Below, one piece after another: positions 4,865 through 12,544 of a stretch of DNA of 16,537 bases (within the stretch, counting starts at the first letter, position 1; every line of letters begins with the position of its first letter). Made by a program: the position numbers and the translations under genes. Origin of the DNA: Phascolarctobacterium sp. (lineage in GTDB: Bacteria; Bacillota; Negativicutes; Acidaminococcales; Acidaminococcaceae); the NCBI GenBank assembly GCA_003150755.1, contig QAMT01000020.1, forward strand, positions 1-16,537. Direction: 5' to 3'. The notes beneath the pieces are model-generated. The model did no database searches and was not told where the DNA came from. It was given only the letters and a program-made list of their open reading frames with translations.

Positions 4865-5859
4865 TACCTGTAAAATCTGAATATAAACAAACGAAGTTAT
4901 ACTTTGATGAACCTACTCATAAGTATACAGATAATTGTGGTAATTCTTATATTAGTGCTACTACAATTATTCATTCTTATGTTCCTACGTTCGATTCTAA
5001 TTATTGGGCTAAATATAAAGCTAAAGAAGAAAATACTTCTATTAAAGATATAAAGAATCAATGGGATAAGATAAGAGACAAGGCTTGTGATATGGGTAAT
5101 GTTTATCATAATAGCTTCGAAGAAGGTATTCGTCAAAATAGTAAGTTCTTTAATGCTATTAAATATCTTAATAAGCAAGAGAGTAAACAAATGGTTACTG
5201 TTGCTGATTTAGATGTTGTTGATAGTCATACTAAACTTCTTGATGTTGATGCTTTTATTGACCATACCGAAAACAAATACCCAGAAATATATAAAGTATT
5301 TAAGTTCTATACTGAAAGAGATTATAAGATTTATTCAGAGATAGGAGCTTTTCTTCCGAAGTATTTAGTTAGTGGTACTGTTGATATATTGCCTATAAGA
5401 GAGGACGGATTCGTTATACTAGATTGGAAAACTAATCGTACTGGTCTTAGATTTCAGGCAGGTTATTATAAGAAAGATAAGAGTGTTAGACCTGTTCAAG
5501 AAACAGATGAATGGGTTCATAAGCCCGAAGATGTTCTACTTCCACCTTTTGGTGGTCTTCCTAATTGTAATGGAACTACATATAGTTTACAATTAAACTT
5601 ATATGCTAAAATGGTTCATCTTATTACTGGTTTACCATGTAAAGGTTTAGCTCTTTGTCATATTGAAGTTCCATTTATACTTAACCAATATGGTAGACCT
5701 CAAAGATTTAAAGACGGTTTTCATATTGATGAAAGTAAAACAGAAACAGCTAAGTGGTATAAAATATCTAGGCTAGAACCTGAAATAGATACTATGCTTA
5801 ATATTCGTTATCAAACTGTTAATGGAAGTCAGAAACAACAAATGAATTTATTTGTGTAA
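4861..5859 (+). CDS. PD-(D/E)XK nuclease, RecB/Cas4-like
   Basis: A 332-aa protein with the ordered motifs of a RecB-type PD-(D/E)XK nuclease: GNVYHNSFEE (Gly79, His83, Glu87), Glu160, GTVDIL with Asp175, ILDWKTN with Asp188 and Lys190, and QLNLY (Gln244 to Tyr248). Asp175, Asp188 and Lys190 would form the metal-binding catalytic centre; the His and Gln/Tyr motifs are the side motifs of this subgroup. It cleaves or trims DNA, possibly in replication, recombination or resolving DNA during packaging. Crassvirales are known to carry a conserved nuclease of this fold. It starts with an ATGA overlap with the coiled-coil protein and is followed 11 bases later by the endolysin-like gene. Confidence 0.82.
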   Translation: MIPVKSEYKQTKLYFDEPTHKYTDNCGNSYISATTIIHSYVPTFDSNYWAKYKAKEENTSIKDIKNQWDKIRDKACDMGNVYHNSFEEGIRQNSKFFNAIKYLNKQESKQMVTVADLDVVDSHTKLLDVDAFIDHTENKYPEIYKVFKFYTERDYKIYSEIGAFLPKYLVSGTVDILPIREDGFVILDWKTNRTGLRFQAGYYKKDKSVRPVQETDEWVHKPEDVLLPPFGGLPNCNGTTYSLQLNLYAKMVHLITGLPCKGLALCHIEVPFILNQYGRPQRFKDGFHIDESKTETAKWYKISRLEPEIDTMLNIRYQTVNGSQKQQMNLFV

Positions 5860-5870
5860 TAATTAAAGTT

Positions 5871-6488
5871 ATGAATAAATATAATATTAAGTTAATAGAT
5901 AAATGTCGAACAGTTGATTGGCGAAAGACATTAGAAAGTAGAGGATATGTTTATTTCTCTACTGGAAAGTATAATCTTAATCTTATTGGAGTTCGTGCTA
6001 AAGAACGTGATAATAATGAGTTTAATGATGCTTTTATAATTGATTATTGGACAGGTAATGGTAGAAGATATACTCCTGTTTATCCTTGTACTACTGACCC
6101 AGGATTTAAAAGTCTTGAAAAACCTGTTAATATTAAAGGTTGTGCAATTCTAGTTCCTGGTCAATATCGTGGTTGTTTTAAGAAAGGTTATCATAAAGGA
6201 CAGTATGCTGCTCTAGTTCAGCATAAACCTGTTAAAGTATTCCGTGATGCTAATAAGGATTTTTATATGGATTGTGATGAATCTTCTATTGAGGAAGGTA
6301 TGTTTGGAATTAATATTCATAAGGCAGGTGAAGCTAGTGTTGTTGTTGACGGTTGGTCGGCAGGTTGTCAGGTTCTAGCAAGAGGTACTGATTTTAGAGA
6401 ACTTATGAATATAGTTGAATTATCCATTCCTATTTATGGAGATGTATTCAGTTATACTTTGTTAGAAGAAAAAGATTTGATAATATGA
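5871..6488 (+). CDS. Endolysin-like peptidoglycan-cleaving protein (His...SAGCQV family)
   Basis: A 205-aa protein. The central part has a beta-rich section with ILVPGQYRGCF (about 93-103), GYHKGQYAALVQ (106-117) and VFRDANKD (123-130). It is followed by FGINIHKAG (His150) and DGWSAGCQV (Ser163, Cys166). A His followed by S-x-GC resembles the active site of L,D-transpeptidase/carboxypeptidase-type cell-wall enzymes, and I recall phage endolysin-like proteins with this NIH...WSAGCQV signature. The enzyme would attack peptidoglycan at lysis. There is no signal peptide, so release would need a holin. The next two genes look like spanins, which supports a lysis cassette. Its TGA overlaps the next ATG (ATGA). 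AATTAAA lies three bases before the start. Confidence 0.55.
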   Translation: MNKYNIKLIDKCRTVDWRKTLESRGYVYFSTGKYNLNLIGVRAKERDNNEFNDAFIIDYWTGNGRRYTPVYPCTTDPGFKSLEKPVNIKGCAILVPGQYRGCFKKGYHKGQYAALVQHKPVKVFRDANKDFYMDCDESSIEEGMFGINIHKAGEASVVVDGWSAGCQVLARGTDFRELMNIVELSIPIYGDVFSYTLLEEKDLII

Positions 6489-6820
6489 AACTAAAGAGCA
6501 TTGGAATAGGGTTATTAGTAGTAGTTATACTATTTATTGGAATTAGAGTATTCAACCATTTTGTTTCAAATAAGGAATATGTAGAAGTCCCACTTATCGT
6601 TCCTGATACTATATATCAGGAAATAGAAACAAAGAGAGATAGTTTACAACTAGTAATAGATTCTATTCTCAATGCTCTTAATAATACTAATCAGTATGAG
6701 AAAGAATTTAATAAAGCGATTAGTGATACTGATAGTATTGCTATCCTCGAATGCTTCATATATCTTGTGTCAAAACCAGTCAGAGTTAAGAATCAAGAGA
6801 CTAGAGACGAAGGTAGATAG
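6485..6820 (+). CDS. Inner-membrane protein, i-spanin-like
   Basis: A 111-aa protein with a short basic N-terminus and one N-terminal membrane segment (about residues 6-24, GIGLLVVVILFIGIRVF), then a helical, charged periplasmic part (about 45-80). The 3' part encloses, in another reading frame, the exported N-terminus of the next gene (overlap 6696-6820). A membrane-anchored protein with an embedded exported protein in a shifted frame is the arrangement of Rz/Rz1 spanin genes, which disrupt the outer membrane at the end of lysis. It directly follows the endolysin-like gene (ATGA overlap). Compared with classical i-spanins its coiled-coil part is short. TAG stop. Confidence 0.55.
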   Translation: MKLKSIGIGLLVVVILFIGIRVFNHFVSNKEYVEVPLIVPDTIYQEIETKRDSLQLVIDSILNALNNTNQYEKEFNKAISDTDSIAILECFIYLVSKPVRVKNQETRDEGR

Positions 6821-7166
6821 TTTACAGCAATCACACTCCTTTATGGGGGATAGCGGAGCGAAGCGGAGCTTAAATAAAGAAGTATTAAGAATAGCCAATG
6901 CTAAGTTAATACTTTCAGAAGAGTACAAAAACCAATACGAATCCTACAAGAAGTTATATGAATTAAAAGTTCAAGATAGCTACTTGCAGGATTCTGTTAT
7001 ATCTAAGCAACGTGAAGAAATAAGAAGGATAACGTTAATAGGTAATGAAGCTATTACTAATCTTAATAAGGAGTATAAGAAGTCTAAGAGATATAAAAAA
7101 CAACGTAATGGATTTATAGCTAGTACAAGTGTGCTAGCTATTCTTGTTGTCGTATTATTAAAATAA
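6696..7166 (+). CDS. Exported coiled-coil protein with C-terminal membrane anchor, spanin-like
   Basis: A 156-aa protein from ATG 6696 (164 aa from ATG 6672, which puts extra residues before the signal peptide). Residues 1-25 form a signal peptide: basic MRKNLIKR, hydrophobic LVILIVLL, then SSNASYILC. Cys25 might be lipidated, but the lipobox (YILC) is poor; signal peptidase I cleavage after Ala20 is possible. Residues about 30-130 are charged, helical and coiled-coil-like. Residues about 138-155 are a C-terminal membrane segment (ASTSVLAILVVVLL) after a Lys/Arg cluster. An exported end plus a C-terminal anchor matches the layout of unimolecular spanins such as phage T1 gp11. It starts inside the previous gene in a different frame, like Rz1. 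Eleven bases before the terminase. Confidence 0.55.
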   Translation: MRKNLIKRLVILIVLLSSNASYILCQNQSELRIKRLETKVDSLQQSHSFMGDSGAKRSLNKEVLRIANAKLILSEEYKNQYESYKKLYELKVQDSYLQDSVISKQREEIRRITLIGNEAITNLNKEYKKSKRYKKQRNGFIASTSVLAILVVVLLK

Positions 7167-7177
7167 CTATATAGATT

Positions 7178-9475
7178 ATGCAATTGTCTGAATATCCATT
7201 TTTCATGTATTACATGGAAGAAGATAAAGGAAAGAAGTATAAACATGCTAAAGACTGTGGATATAAAGACCCATTTGACCATTTCTTAATAGGAGAAAGC
7301 GGAGGATTCTTAATGAACATTGACCCAAATAAGAGATTTGTTAATACAGAGCTTCTTCGTCCTGCTGCTATTGCTTATGAGAAAGATGGGGTTTATACTA
7401 AGTTTGCAGTAGATAGTATGCCTTATACTAACTTTCGTAAACAAGAAACTCTTCGTAGACTTGTAGGTTTTAAAGCTCCTTGTCTTATGGATACTAGAAC
7501 TGGTGAGATAGAAGAGGTTTATATTACTGGTGAACATTATAACTTTATTAATTATGGACGTATTCTTAAACTAGATACTAAAACACTTCGTGTTGAAGAA
7601 GGTAAAGTTACTGGACGTAAGATAAGAGGATTTCCACGATTCATAGATTGTCAATGGTGGTACTTCTTGATTAAACAGTTCTGTCGAGATAATGGTTTAT
7701 TCCTTATAAATGATAAAACTCGTCGTGGTGGATTTAGTTATATGGAAGCTATTGGTTCTGCAAACTTTATTAATCTTACTCCTAATCGTGCTGTTATTCA
7801 TGCAGCCAGTGATAACAAGTTCTTAGTTCAGTCTGGTGGTTTATCAGACTTTATGAAGAAACAGATTATCTTCTATGAATCTAATACACCATTTGTAAGA
7901 GGTATAGCTAAGATTGATGCTAGTGATTTTATATTAGGTTATAAAGACCCTAGTACAGCAATTATTGATGATAACAGTTGGAATAGTGCTTGTATATCTG
8001 TATCTACTAAGAATAATCCTTCTGCCGCTGTTGGTAAAGATGCCGGAGAAATTAAGTGTGAGGAAATGTCAGAGTTTGAAAACTTTGATGATTTTATGGA
8101 TGTTACTGAACCTACACTAAAGACAGGTTCTGTTACTACTGGTTTTCTTAATGCTTGGGGTACTGCTGGTAAAGCTAATGCTGGTTGGGTTACATTTGAA
8201 CAGAACTTCTATGACCCTAGAGGTAGAAACTTTATGGCATTTGAAAATGTATGGGATAAAGATAGTAGACCGGAAGTATGTGGTTATTTTAAACCTTATT
8301 GTTGGGGACTTGAAGGTTATAAGATTGGTGATGATAATCAGATTGCTACTCTTACATCTCTTGATGATGACGGTAATTCTGATATAGCTTTAGGTTTTCA
8401 GATAGCCGAAGAAGAACGTGCTATTGAAAAAGCTAAAAGTAAATCATTTGCTAAGTTTATTAGTTATTGTGGACAATATGCTAATATGCCTAGTGAATCA
8501 TTTAGTTCTGTAAGTGAGAATATATTTAGTAGTGAGATACTAGATGAATGGGAACAAGAGCTAAAGATGTCTAATAAGTATAATTTCTATATAGACGGTA
8601 AGTTTGTAGAATATGATTCTGATAACTTTGAGTTTATTCCTAATGAACGTATTGCTGCAACTGGCGGTGTATATAGAAAAGACTTCTTTGATTATATTAA
8701 GAATGTTCCTCGTCATTCTAATGAAGACCCCGAAGGTTGTATTCGTAAATGGTTTAATCCTATTAAAGTTGAATATATAGATAAGAAAACTGGTCAGTTA
8801 ACTAAAGGTACTCCTCCAGGGATATATAGTATTAGTTATGACCCTGTTGGTATTGATAAAGATAAGAAAGAGCTTACTAACAAACATTCTCATAATAGTA
8901 TTAAAGTATGGATGAATCCCTGTATATATAATGGTTATCGTCCTAGACTATGTGCTGTGTATTATGGTCGTCCTGATGAACTAGAAAAGGCAGACAGAAT
9001 ATGTTATTACTTTGCAGTTACTTATAATTGTCTTGGTACAACTAATGTTGAAATCAATCGTGGTGAAACAGTAAGTAATTTTAAGAAGTGGAAAGCTGTT
9101 AAGTATCTAGGTTATCATCCTGTTCATCTTTGGGACACTAATATTAATAGTAAGAAGGTTAATACTATTGGTTATGATATTAGTAGTGAGACAGTGAAAC
9201 TTGACGGTCTGCGTATGTTGAAGGAAATGTTGTATTCCCCCATAGGGAAGTTTGAAGACGGACGTGACATGCTTGTTCTTCATACTATATATGATTATCA
9301 GTCGGTATTAGAGTTAAAGAAATGGTCTAATACTGGTAACTTTGACCGTGTATCAGAAATGATTGTTAGAGGTATTGAATGGGCAGCTAACGATAAGTTT
9401 GCTAAAAAGCAACTTGAACATAGACAAAGAGTTCAAACAGAAAAAGAAAATTTTTGGAATCGTAAACGTTATTAA
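7178..9475 (+). CDS. terL: Terminase large subunit
   Basis: A 765-aa packaging motor and nuclease, long for TerL but usual for crAss-like phages as I recall them. ATPase part: a variant Walker A, KTRRGGFS (180-187), with the lysine at its start rather than in GK[ST], as in the lambda gpA type; a likely Walker B and catalytic acid at GEIKCEEMSEF (290-300). Nuclease part, RNase H-like: SISYDPVG with Asp555, TNVEINRG with Glu625, and a C-terminal acid probably in TIYDYQ (Asp706). It translocates DNA into the prohead through the portal and cuts the concatemer. Next comes a small membrane-protein gene two bases after the stop, then the portal. The identification rests on these motifs plus the neighbouring portal and capsid genes. 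Confidence 0.88.
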   Translation: MQLSEYPFFMYYMEEDKGKKYKHAKDCGYKDPFDHFLIGESGGFLMNIDPNKRFVNTELLRPAAIAYEKDGVYTKFAVDSMPYTNFRKQETLRRLVGFKAPCLMDTRTGEIEEVYITGEHYNFINYGRILKLDTKTLRVEEGKVTGRKIRGFPRFIDCQWWYFLIKQFCRDNGLFLINDKTRRGGFSYMEAIGSANFINLTPNRAVIHAASDNKFLVQSGGLSDFMKKQIIFYESNTPFVRGIAKIDASDFILGYKDPSTAIIDDNSWNSACISVSTKNNPSAAVGKDAGEIKCEEMSEFENFDDFMDVTEPTLKTGSVTTGFLNAWGTAGKANAGWVTFEQNFYDPRGRNFMAFENVWDKDSRPEVCGYFKPYCWGLEGYKIGDDNQIATLTSLDDDGNSDIALGFQIAEEERAIEKAKSKSFAKFISYCGQYANMPSESFSSVSENIFSSEILDEWEQELKMSNKYNFYIDGKFVEYDSDNFEFIPNERIAATGGVYRKDFFDYIKNVPRHSNEDPEGCIRKWFNPIKVEYIDKKTGQLTKGTPPGIYSISYDPVGIDKDKKELTNKHSHNSIKVWMNPCIYNGYRPRLCAVYYGRPDELEKADRICYYFAVTYNCLGTTNVEINRGETVSNFKKWKAVKYLGYHPVHLWDTNINSKKVNTIGYDISSETVKLDGLRMLKEMLYSPIGKFEDGRDMLVLHTIYDYQSVLELKKWSNTGNFDRVSEMIVRGIEWAANDKFAKKQLEHRQRVQTEKENFWNRKRY

Positions 9476-9477
9476 TT

Positions 9478-9744
9478 ATGAGTTGGTTAACAGAAAGTAA
9501 CAGGTTAAAACATTTCCTCTATGCAATTCCATGTGGATTGCTAGGAATAATGTTAGTAGTAGGTCTTGCCGTAGGCATGGAGTTTAAAGATAAAATGTAC
9601 GGGAACAAGTTTGATTTCTTGGATATTTTAGCTACATTGCTTGGTGGAATGATAGGATTCGTGTTAATGCTTATTATAGTAATAGCTACGGGTGCTATTG
9701 ATTGGTACATTAATATACTTATTAAACTAAGCGAATTATTATGA
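9478..9744 (+). CDS. Small membrane protein, holin candidate
   Basis: An 88-aa protein with two strong hydrophobic stretches (about residues 12-33 and 48-72) joined by a short polar loop (EFKDKMYGNKFDF). A third short hydrophobic end is possible (76-88). No cleavable signal is clear. It resembles small membrane proteins of Bacteroides phages and prophages that carry a NRLKHFLYAIP...GMEFKD motif, as I recall them; their function is not established. Size, membrane spans and a site near the lysis genes suit a holin, but the position between terminase and portal also allows another membrane role. Its TGA overlaps the portal ATG (ATGA). Confidence 0.7.
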   Translation: MSWLTESNRLKHFLYAIPCGLLGIMLVVGLAVGMEFKDKMYGNKFDFLDILATLLGGMIGFVLMLIIVIATGAIDWYINILIKLSELL

Positions 9745-12173
9745 TTGATGCAAAGCTAAATGTTAGACTTGGGGATATGCCTAAACAGCGTATCCCTAAT
9801 TCTGAAAAGGATGAGTATTGGGCAGGCAGAACAATAGATTATTGTATTGCTGCCGGACTGGCTTGTAATGATAGAACTAAGACTGAACAACTTCTTGAAA
9901 TACTTCATGGAGAAATGCCTGACGAGTTTTATCGTAAGACACTTAATCCTTACAATGCTACTAAGGAGAACTTTAAGAGATTTCCAGCAACTCTAAGAAA
10001 TCTTGATATTATTAATGATGTAGTTCGTCGTTATTTATCAGAATATGTTAAGTCTCAACATGAATTTATTGTTGGTGCTAATAATCCTGAAATTATTATG
10101 GCTCGCGATGCAGCTATTCGGGAAGATATAGTTAAGAGAGCTATGATAGCGTTTCAACAAGAAGTTCAAAAGAGAGTACAACAGCAACAAGCTGAAAATG
10201 CTCAACTAGAAGCTCAAGGGCAACCAATACAAGATGTTGACCCAGCACAACTTGCAGGTGATGCAGAAGAGTTTGAAAAGAATTTTATTGATAATTATAT
10301 AGATGAGATAAGTGCACAAGCACAACAACTATTAGAAGTTATTGATGATGTTCTTAACAATGAGACAATAATTCCGGTTGAGTATTTCAACTATATCACT
10401 ACGGGGGAAGTTTATAGTTTCCATACTGTTCGTGGTAAGAAACTAATTAAAGAATATGTTCCTACTACTGATATGTATCCTGTTCCTAATGGAGAACAAA
10501 TGGTATCTAAATATGATATTGTAGCTCGTAGAATGTTAATGAGTTACAATCAGGTAATAGACCAATTCTCTGATGAATTAACAGAGGAACAACTAGAATT
10601 TATAACTAAGTATTATAATCCTAGTACTGTTGGAGCTACTCGTACTCTTAGTCTTAATTCTTATACTTATTATTTTCCTGAAAAGTGTAAGAACTATAAA
10701 GAAGATACTGGTGAGATATTTCCGTCAGAAGGTTATGATTTAAGATTAAAGAACGGAGAATTGTTAGAAGTATGGCATGTTAATTGGAGAGGATATGCCC
10801 AAGTTAAGATACTAAAGTATATTAACGAAGTAGGTTTAGTTGATGAAATGATTGTTCCTGATGACTTTGAGTTTAATCCTGAACTAGGTCATATTGAAAT
10901 ATCTGTTGTATATAAACCACAGATATATGAAGGCTATCGTATTGGAGGACAACGTTTCGGTATATATCCAGGTGGTGCTAAACCTATTCCTTTCCAAATA
11001 GACGATGATGCTAGATTGCAATATTGTGGACTTCAAGAAGTTCTTCCTCAAATGGGAAAGTTCTCCATTGTAGAGATACTTACTCCTTTCCAAATACTAA
11101 TCAATATATTCTCTTATCACAGAGAAATGATGATAGCTAAAAATAAGATGTTTATTCTTGTTGCAGCTAAGTCTCTATTTGGAGAAGATGCGGAAGAAGC
11201 TATATATAATATAGCTGCCGAAGGTATATTTCCATACGATGATGCAGAAGATATTAATAGCACTAAAGCGCAATCTATTAAAATGCTCGATGCTAATATC
11301 TCTGGTTATATTACTGAAATATCTAATCTTATTGAATCTATTAAAGCCAGTGCACGTGAAATGGTAGATATGACACCACAACGTTATGGACAAATAGCTA
11401 CTAGTGCTGGTAAAGGTACTACGGAAGAAGCAATTATTCGTGGTTCAATGGGAACTGTTATTATCAATTATATGTTTGATAAGTTCCGTGAAGATGAATA
11501 TATCGTAGACTTAAATAATTCTAAGCTAGCTTGGATTGACGGGTTAGATACTTCCTATTATGACAAGTCAGACAGAAAGCAATATATTTCTCTTAATGTA
11601 GAGAATCATACTCTTGGACAGTATGTAGTTAAAGCTAAGAACTCTGATAGAGAAACAGAGAAGTTCGAGCAACTCAAAGAGTGGGCTTTCAATGCTAGTC
11701 AGAATGGAGATTTAATGTCAGCTGTTGCAGCTATTACTTCAGGGAATATATCTAGTCTTAAACTAGCTATTAATCGTTATCAAGAGATTCGTCAGAAAAA
11801 CGAAGAATCTCTTCGTCAACTAGACCAACAGTTAGAAGATGCTAAGAATAAAGCTGTTCTTGAACAGATAGCTGCAAAAGGTGAACAAGATGCTAGACTT
11901 GCTGAAATCAAAGGTTATTATGACCTTCTTGCTAAAGGAATGGATACGGAAGCTGCAATGGCTGCTTTAGCTAATCAGCCTGCACAAACTGTACTACAAG
12001 ATAACTCTGCCGAACTATCTTTAAAACAAGCTGAACTCAATGAAAAGAAACGAGCTAAAGACTTGGATATGATTAATGCTGCATTAGATAGAGATAATCA
12101 ACTAAAGATAGCTAAAGAGAATAAGAACAAATATGATAAACCAAAGTCTAGTAGTAGTTCTAGTAAGAAGTGA
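9741..12173 (+). CDS. Portal protein
   Basis: An 810-aa protein directly after the terminase, with the size and character of crAss-like portals. The portal ring sits at the capsid vertex, is the channel for DNA, and docks the terminase and then the tail. Features: a Gln/Glu-rich helical insertion (about 137-172); a central beta-rich region (about 215-420); a long helical part including QMGKFSIVEILTPFQILINI and an Ala/Glu-rich coiled coil (about 690-740); a Lys/Ser-rich tail at the very end (DKPKSSSSSSKK). No membrane span. It is the last gene before a strong terminator, so it closes the packaging/lysis unit. Assigned from position, length and overall character rather than from one diagnostic motif. 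Confidence 0.8.
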   Translation: MIDAKLNVRLGDMPKQRIPNSEKDEYWAGRTIDYCIAAGLACNDRTKTEQLLEILHGEMPDEFYRKTLNPYNATKENFKRFPATLRNLDIINDVVRRYLSEYVKSQHEFIVGANNPEIIMARDAAIREDIVKRAMIAFQQEVQKRVQQQQAENAQLEAQGQPIQDVDPAQLAGDAEEFEKNFIDNYIDEISAQAQQLLEVIDDVLNNETIIPVEYFNYITTGEVYSFHTVRGKKLIKEYVPTTDMYPVPNGEQMVSKYDIVARRMLMSYNQVIDQFSDELTEEQLEFITKYYNPSTVGATRTLSLNSYTYYFPEKCKNYKEDTGEIFPSEGYDLRLKNGELLEVWHVNWRGYAQVKILKYINEVGLVDEMIVPDDFEFNPELGHIEISVVYKPQIYEGYRIGGQRFGIYPGGAKPIPFQIDDDARLQYCGLQEVLPQMGKFSIVEILTPFQILINIFSYHREMMIAKNKMFILVAAKSLFGEDAEEAIYNIAAEGIFPYDDAEDINSTKAQSIKMLDANISGYITEISNLIESIKASAREMVDMTPQRYGQIATSAGKGTTEEAIIRGSMGTVIINYMFDKFREDEYIVDLNNSKLAWIDGLDTSYYDKSDRKQYISLNVENHTLGQYVVKAKNSDRETEKFEQLKEWAFNASQNGDLMSAVAAITSGNISSLKLAINRYQEIRQKNEESLRQLDQQLEDAKNKAVLEQIAAKGEQDARLAEIKGYYDLLAKGMDTEAAMAALANQPAQTVLQDNSAELSLKQAELNEKKRAKDLDMINAALDRDNQLKIAKENKNKYDKPKSSSSSSKK

Positions 12174-12221
12174 ACACTAAGTCGTAATTAGCTATATACC
12201 TTTCTCTATGATTCAGACGTG

Positions 12222-12248
12222 CCCTACGGATGCTTCCGTAGGGTTTTT
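12222..12248 (+). terminator. Strong intrinsic terminator after the portal gene
   Basis: CCCTACGGA (12222-12230) pairs perfectly with TCCGTAGGG (12235-12243) around a TGCT loop and is followed by TTTTT (12244-12248). It lies 48 bases after the portal stop codon. Confidence 0.88.
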
Positions 12249-12347
12249 CGTACCCGTAAGATTGACGTAGACCGCATTTCTTTTGTCTCTATTGCATTTT
12301 CCCCCTTAAAGAGATAACTGTATTAGAAAGCATTAAAATGCCGTAGC

Positions 12348-12371
12348 AAGCCTTAAAATGGCTTATTATTT
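12348..12371 (+). terminator. Possible secondary terminator
   Basis: AAGCC (12348-12352) and GGCTT (12360-12364) pair around TTAAAAT, followed by ATTATTTT. The short stem makes it weak; a similar AT-centred palindrome (GCATTAAAATGC) lies just before it. Confidence 0.35.
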
Positions 12372-12480
12372 TGTCCTATATTGAACGTTCGTTTTAGCCG
12401 ATACTATTCAACTCTTATATTACTTGAATTCAAATACGAGCTTTTCTAAACCTAATAACAAGGTATTCAAACTAGCAAGA

Positions 12481-12512
12481 GTTGTGTTTCTCATATTATT
12501 AAACTACATTTG
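12481..12512 (+). promoter_or_regulatory. Bacteroides-type promoter for the scaffold/capsid genes
   Basis: TACATTTG (12505-12512) is a perfect match to the Bacteroides primary sigma factor -7 consensus TAnnTTTG. GTTG (12481-12484) is a 3-of-4 match to the -33 box TTTG with a 20-base spacer. The promoter would start transcription about 25 bases before ATG 12545. The bases CATTTGGACTTGA (12507-12519) also match 12 of 13 with the repeat before the leftward genes (2178-2190). Confidence 0.6.
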
Positions 12513-12544
12513 GACTTGAAAGTAATAATTAAAACATATTTATT

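Larger units (their letters stand above)
12174..12544. other. Intergenic region with terminator and promoter signals
   Basis: The only gap above 300 bases within the rightward block. It starts with an intrinsic terminator (12222-12248), then has two small hairpins, GCATTAAAATGC (12330-12341) and AAGCC/GGCTT (12348-12364, followed by ATTATTTT), and a Bacteroides-type promoter (12481-12512) before the scaffold-like gene. A 20-codon frame at 12208 lies across the terminator and is not considered a gene. The gap separates portal from scaffold/capsid expression. Confidence 0.75.

Noticed and set aside
6485..7166. A single frameshifted gene instead of two overlapping genes
   Set aside because: The second frame has its own complete signal peptide starting at 6696, and both frames keep sensible composition in the overlap, as expected for embedded spanin genes; a sequencing frameshift is less likely but not excluded.
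12208..12270. 20-codon frame after the portal
   Set aside because: It spans the intrinsic terminator hairpin, whose structure explains the sequence.
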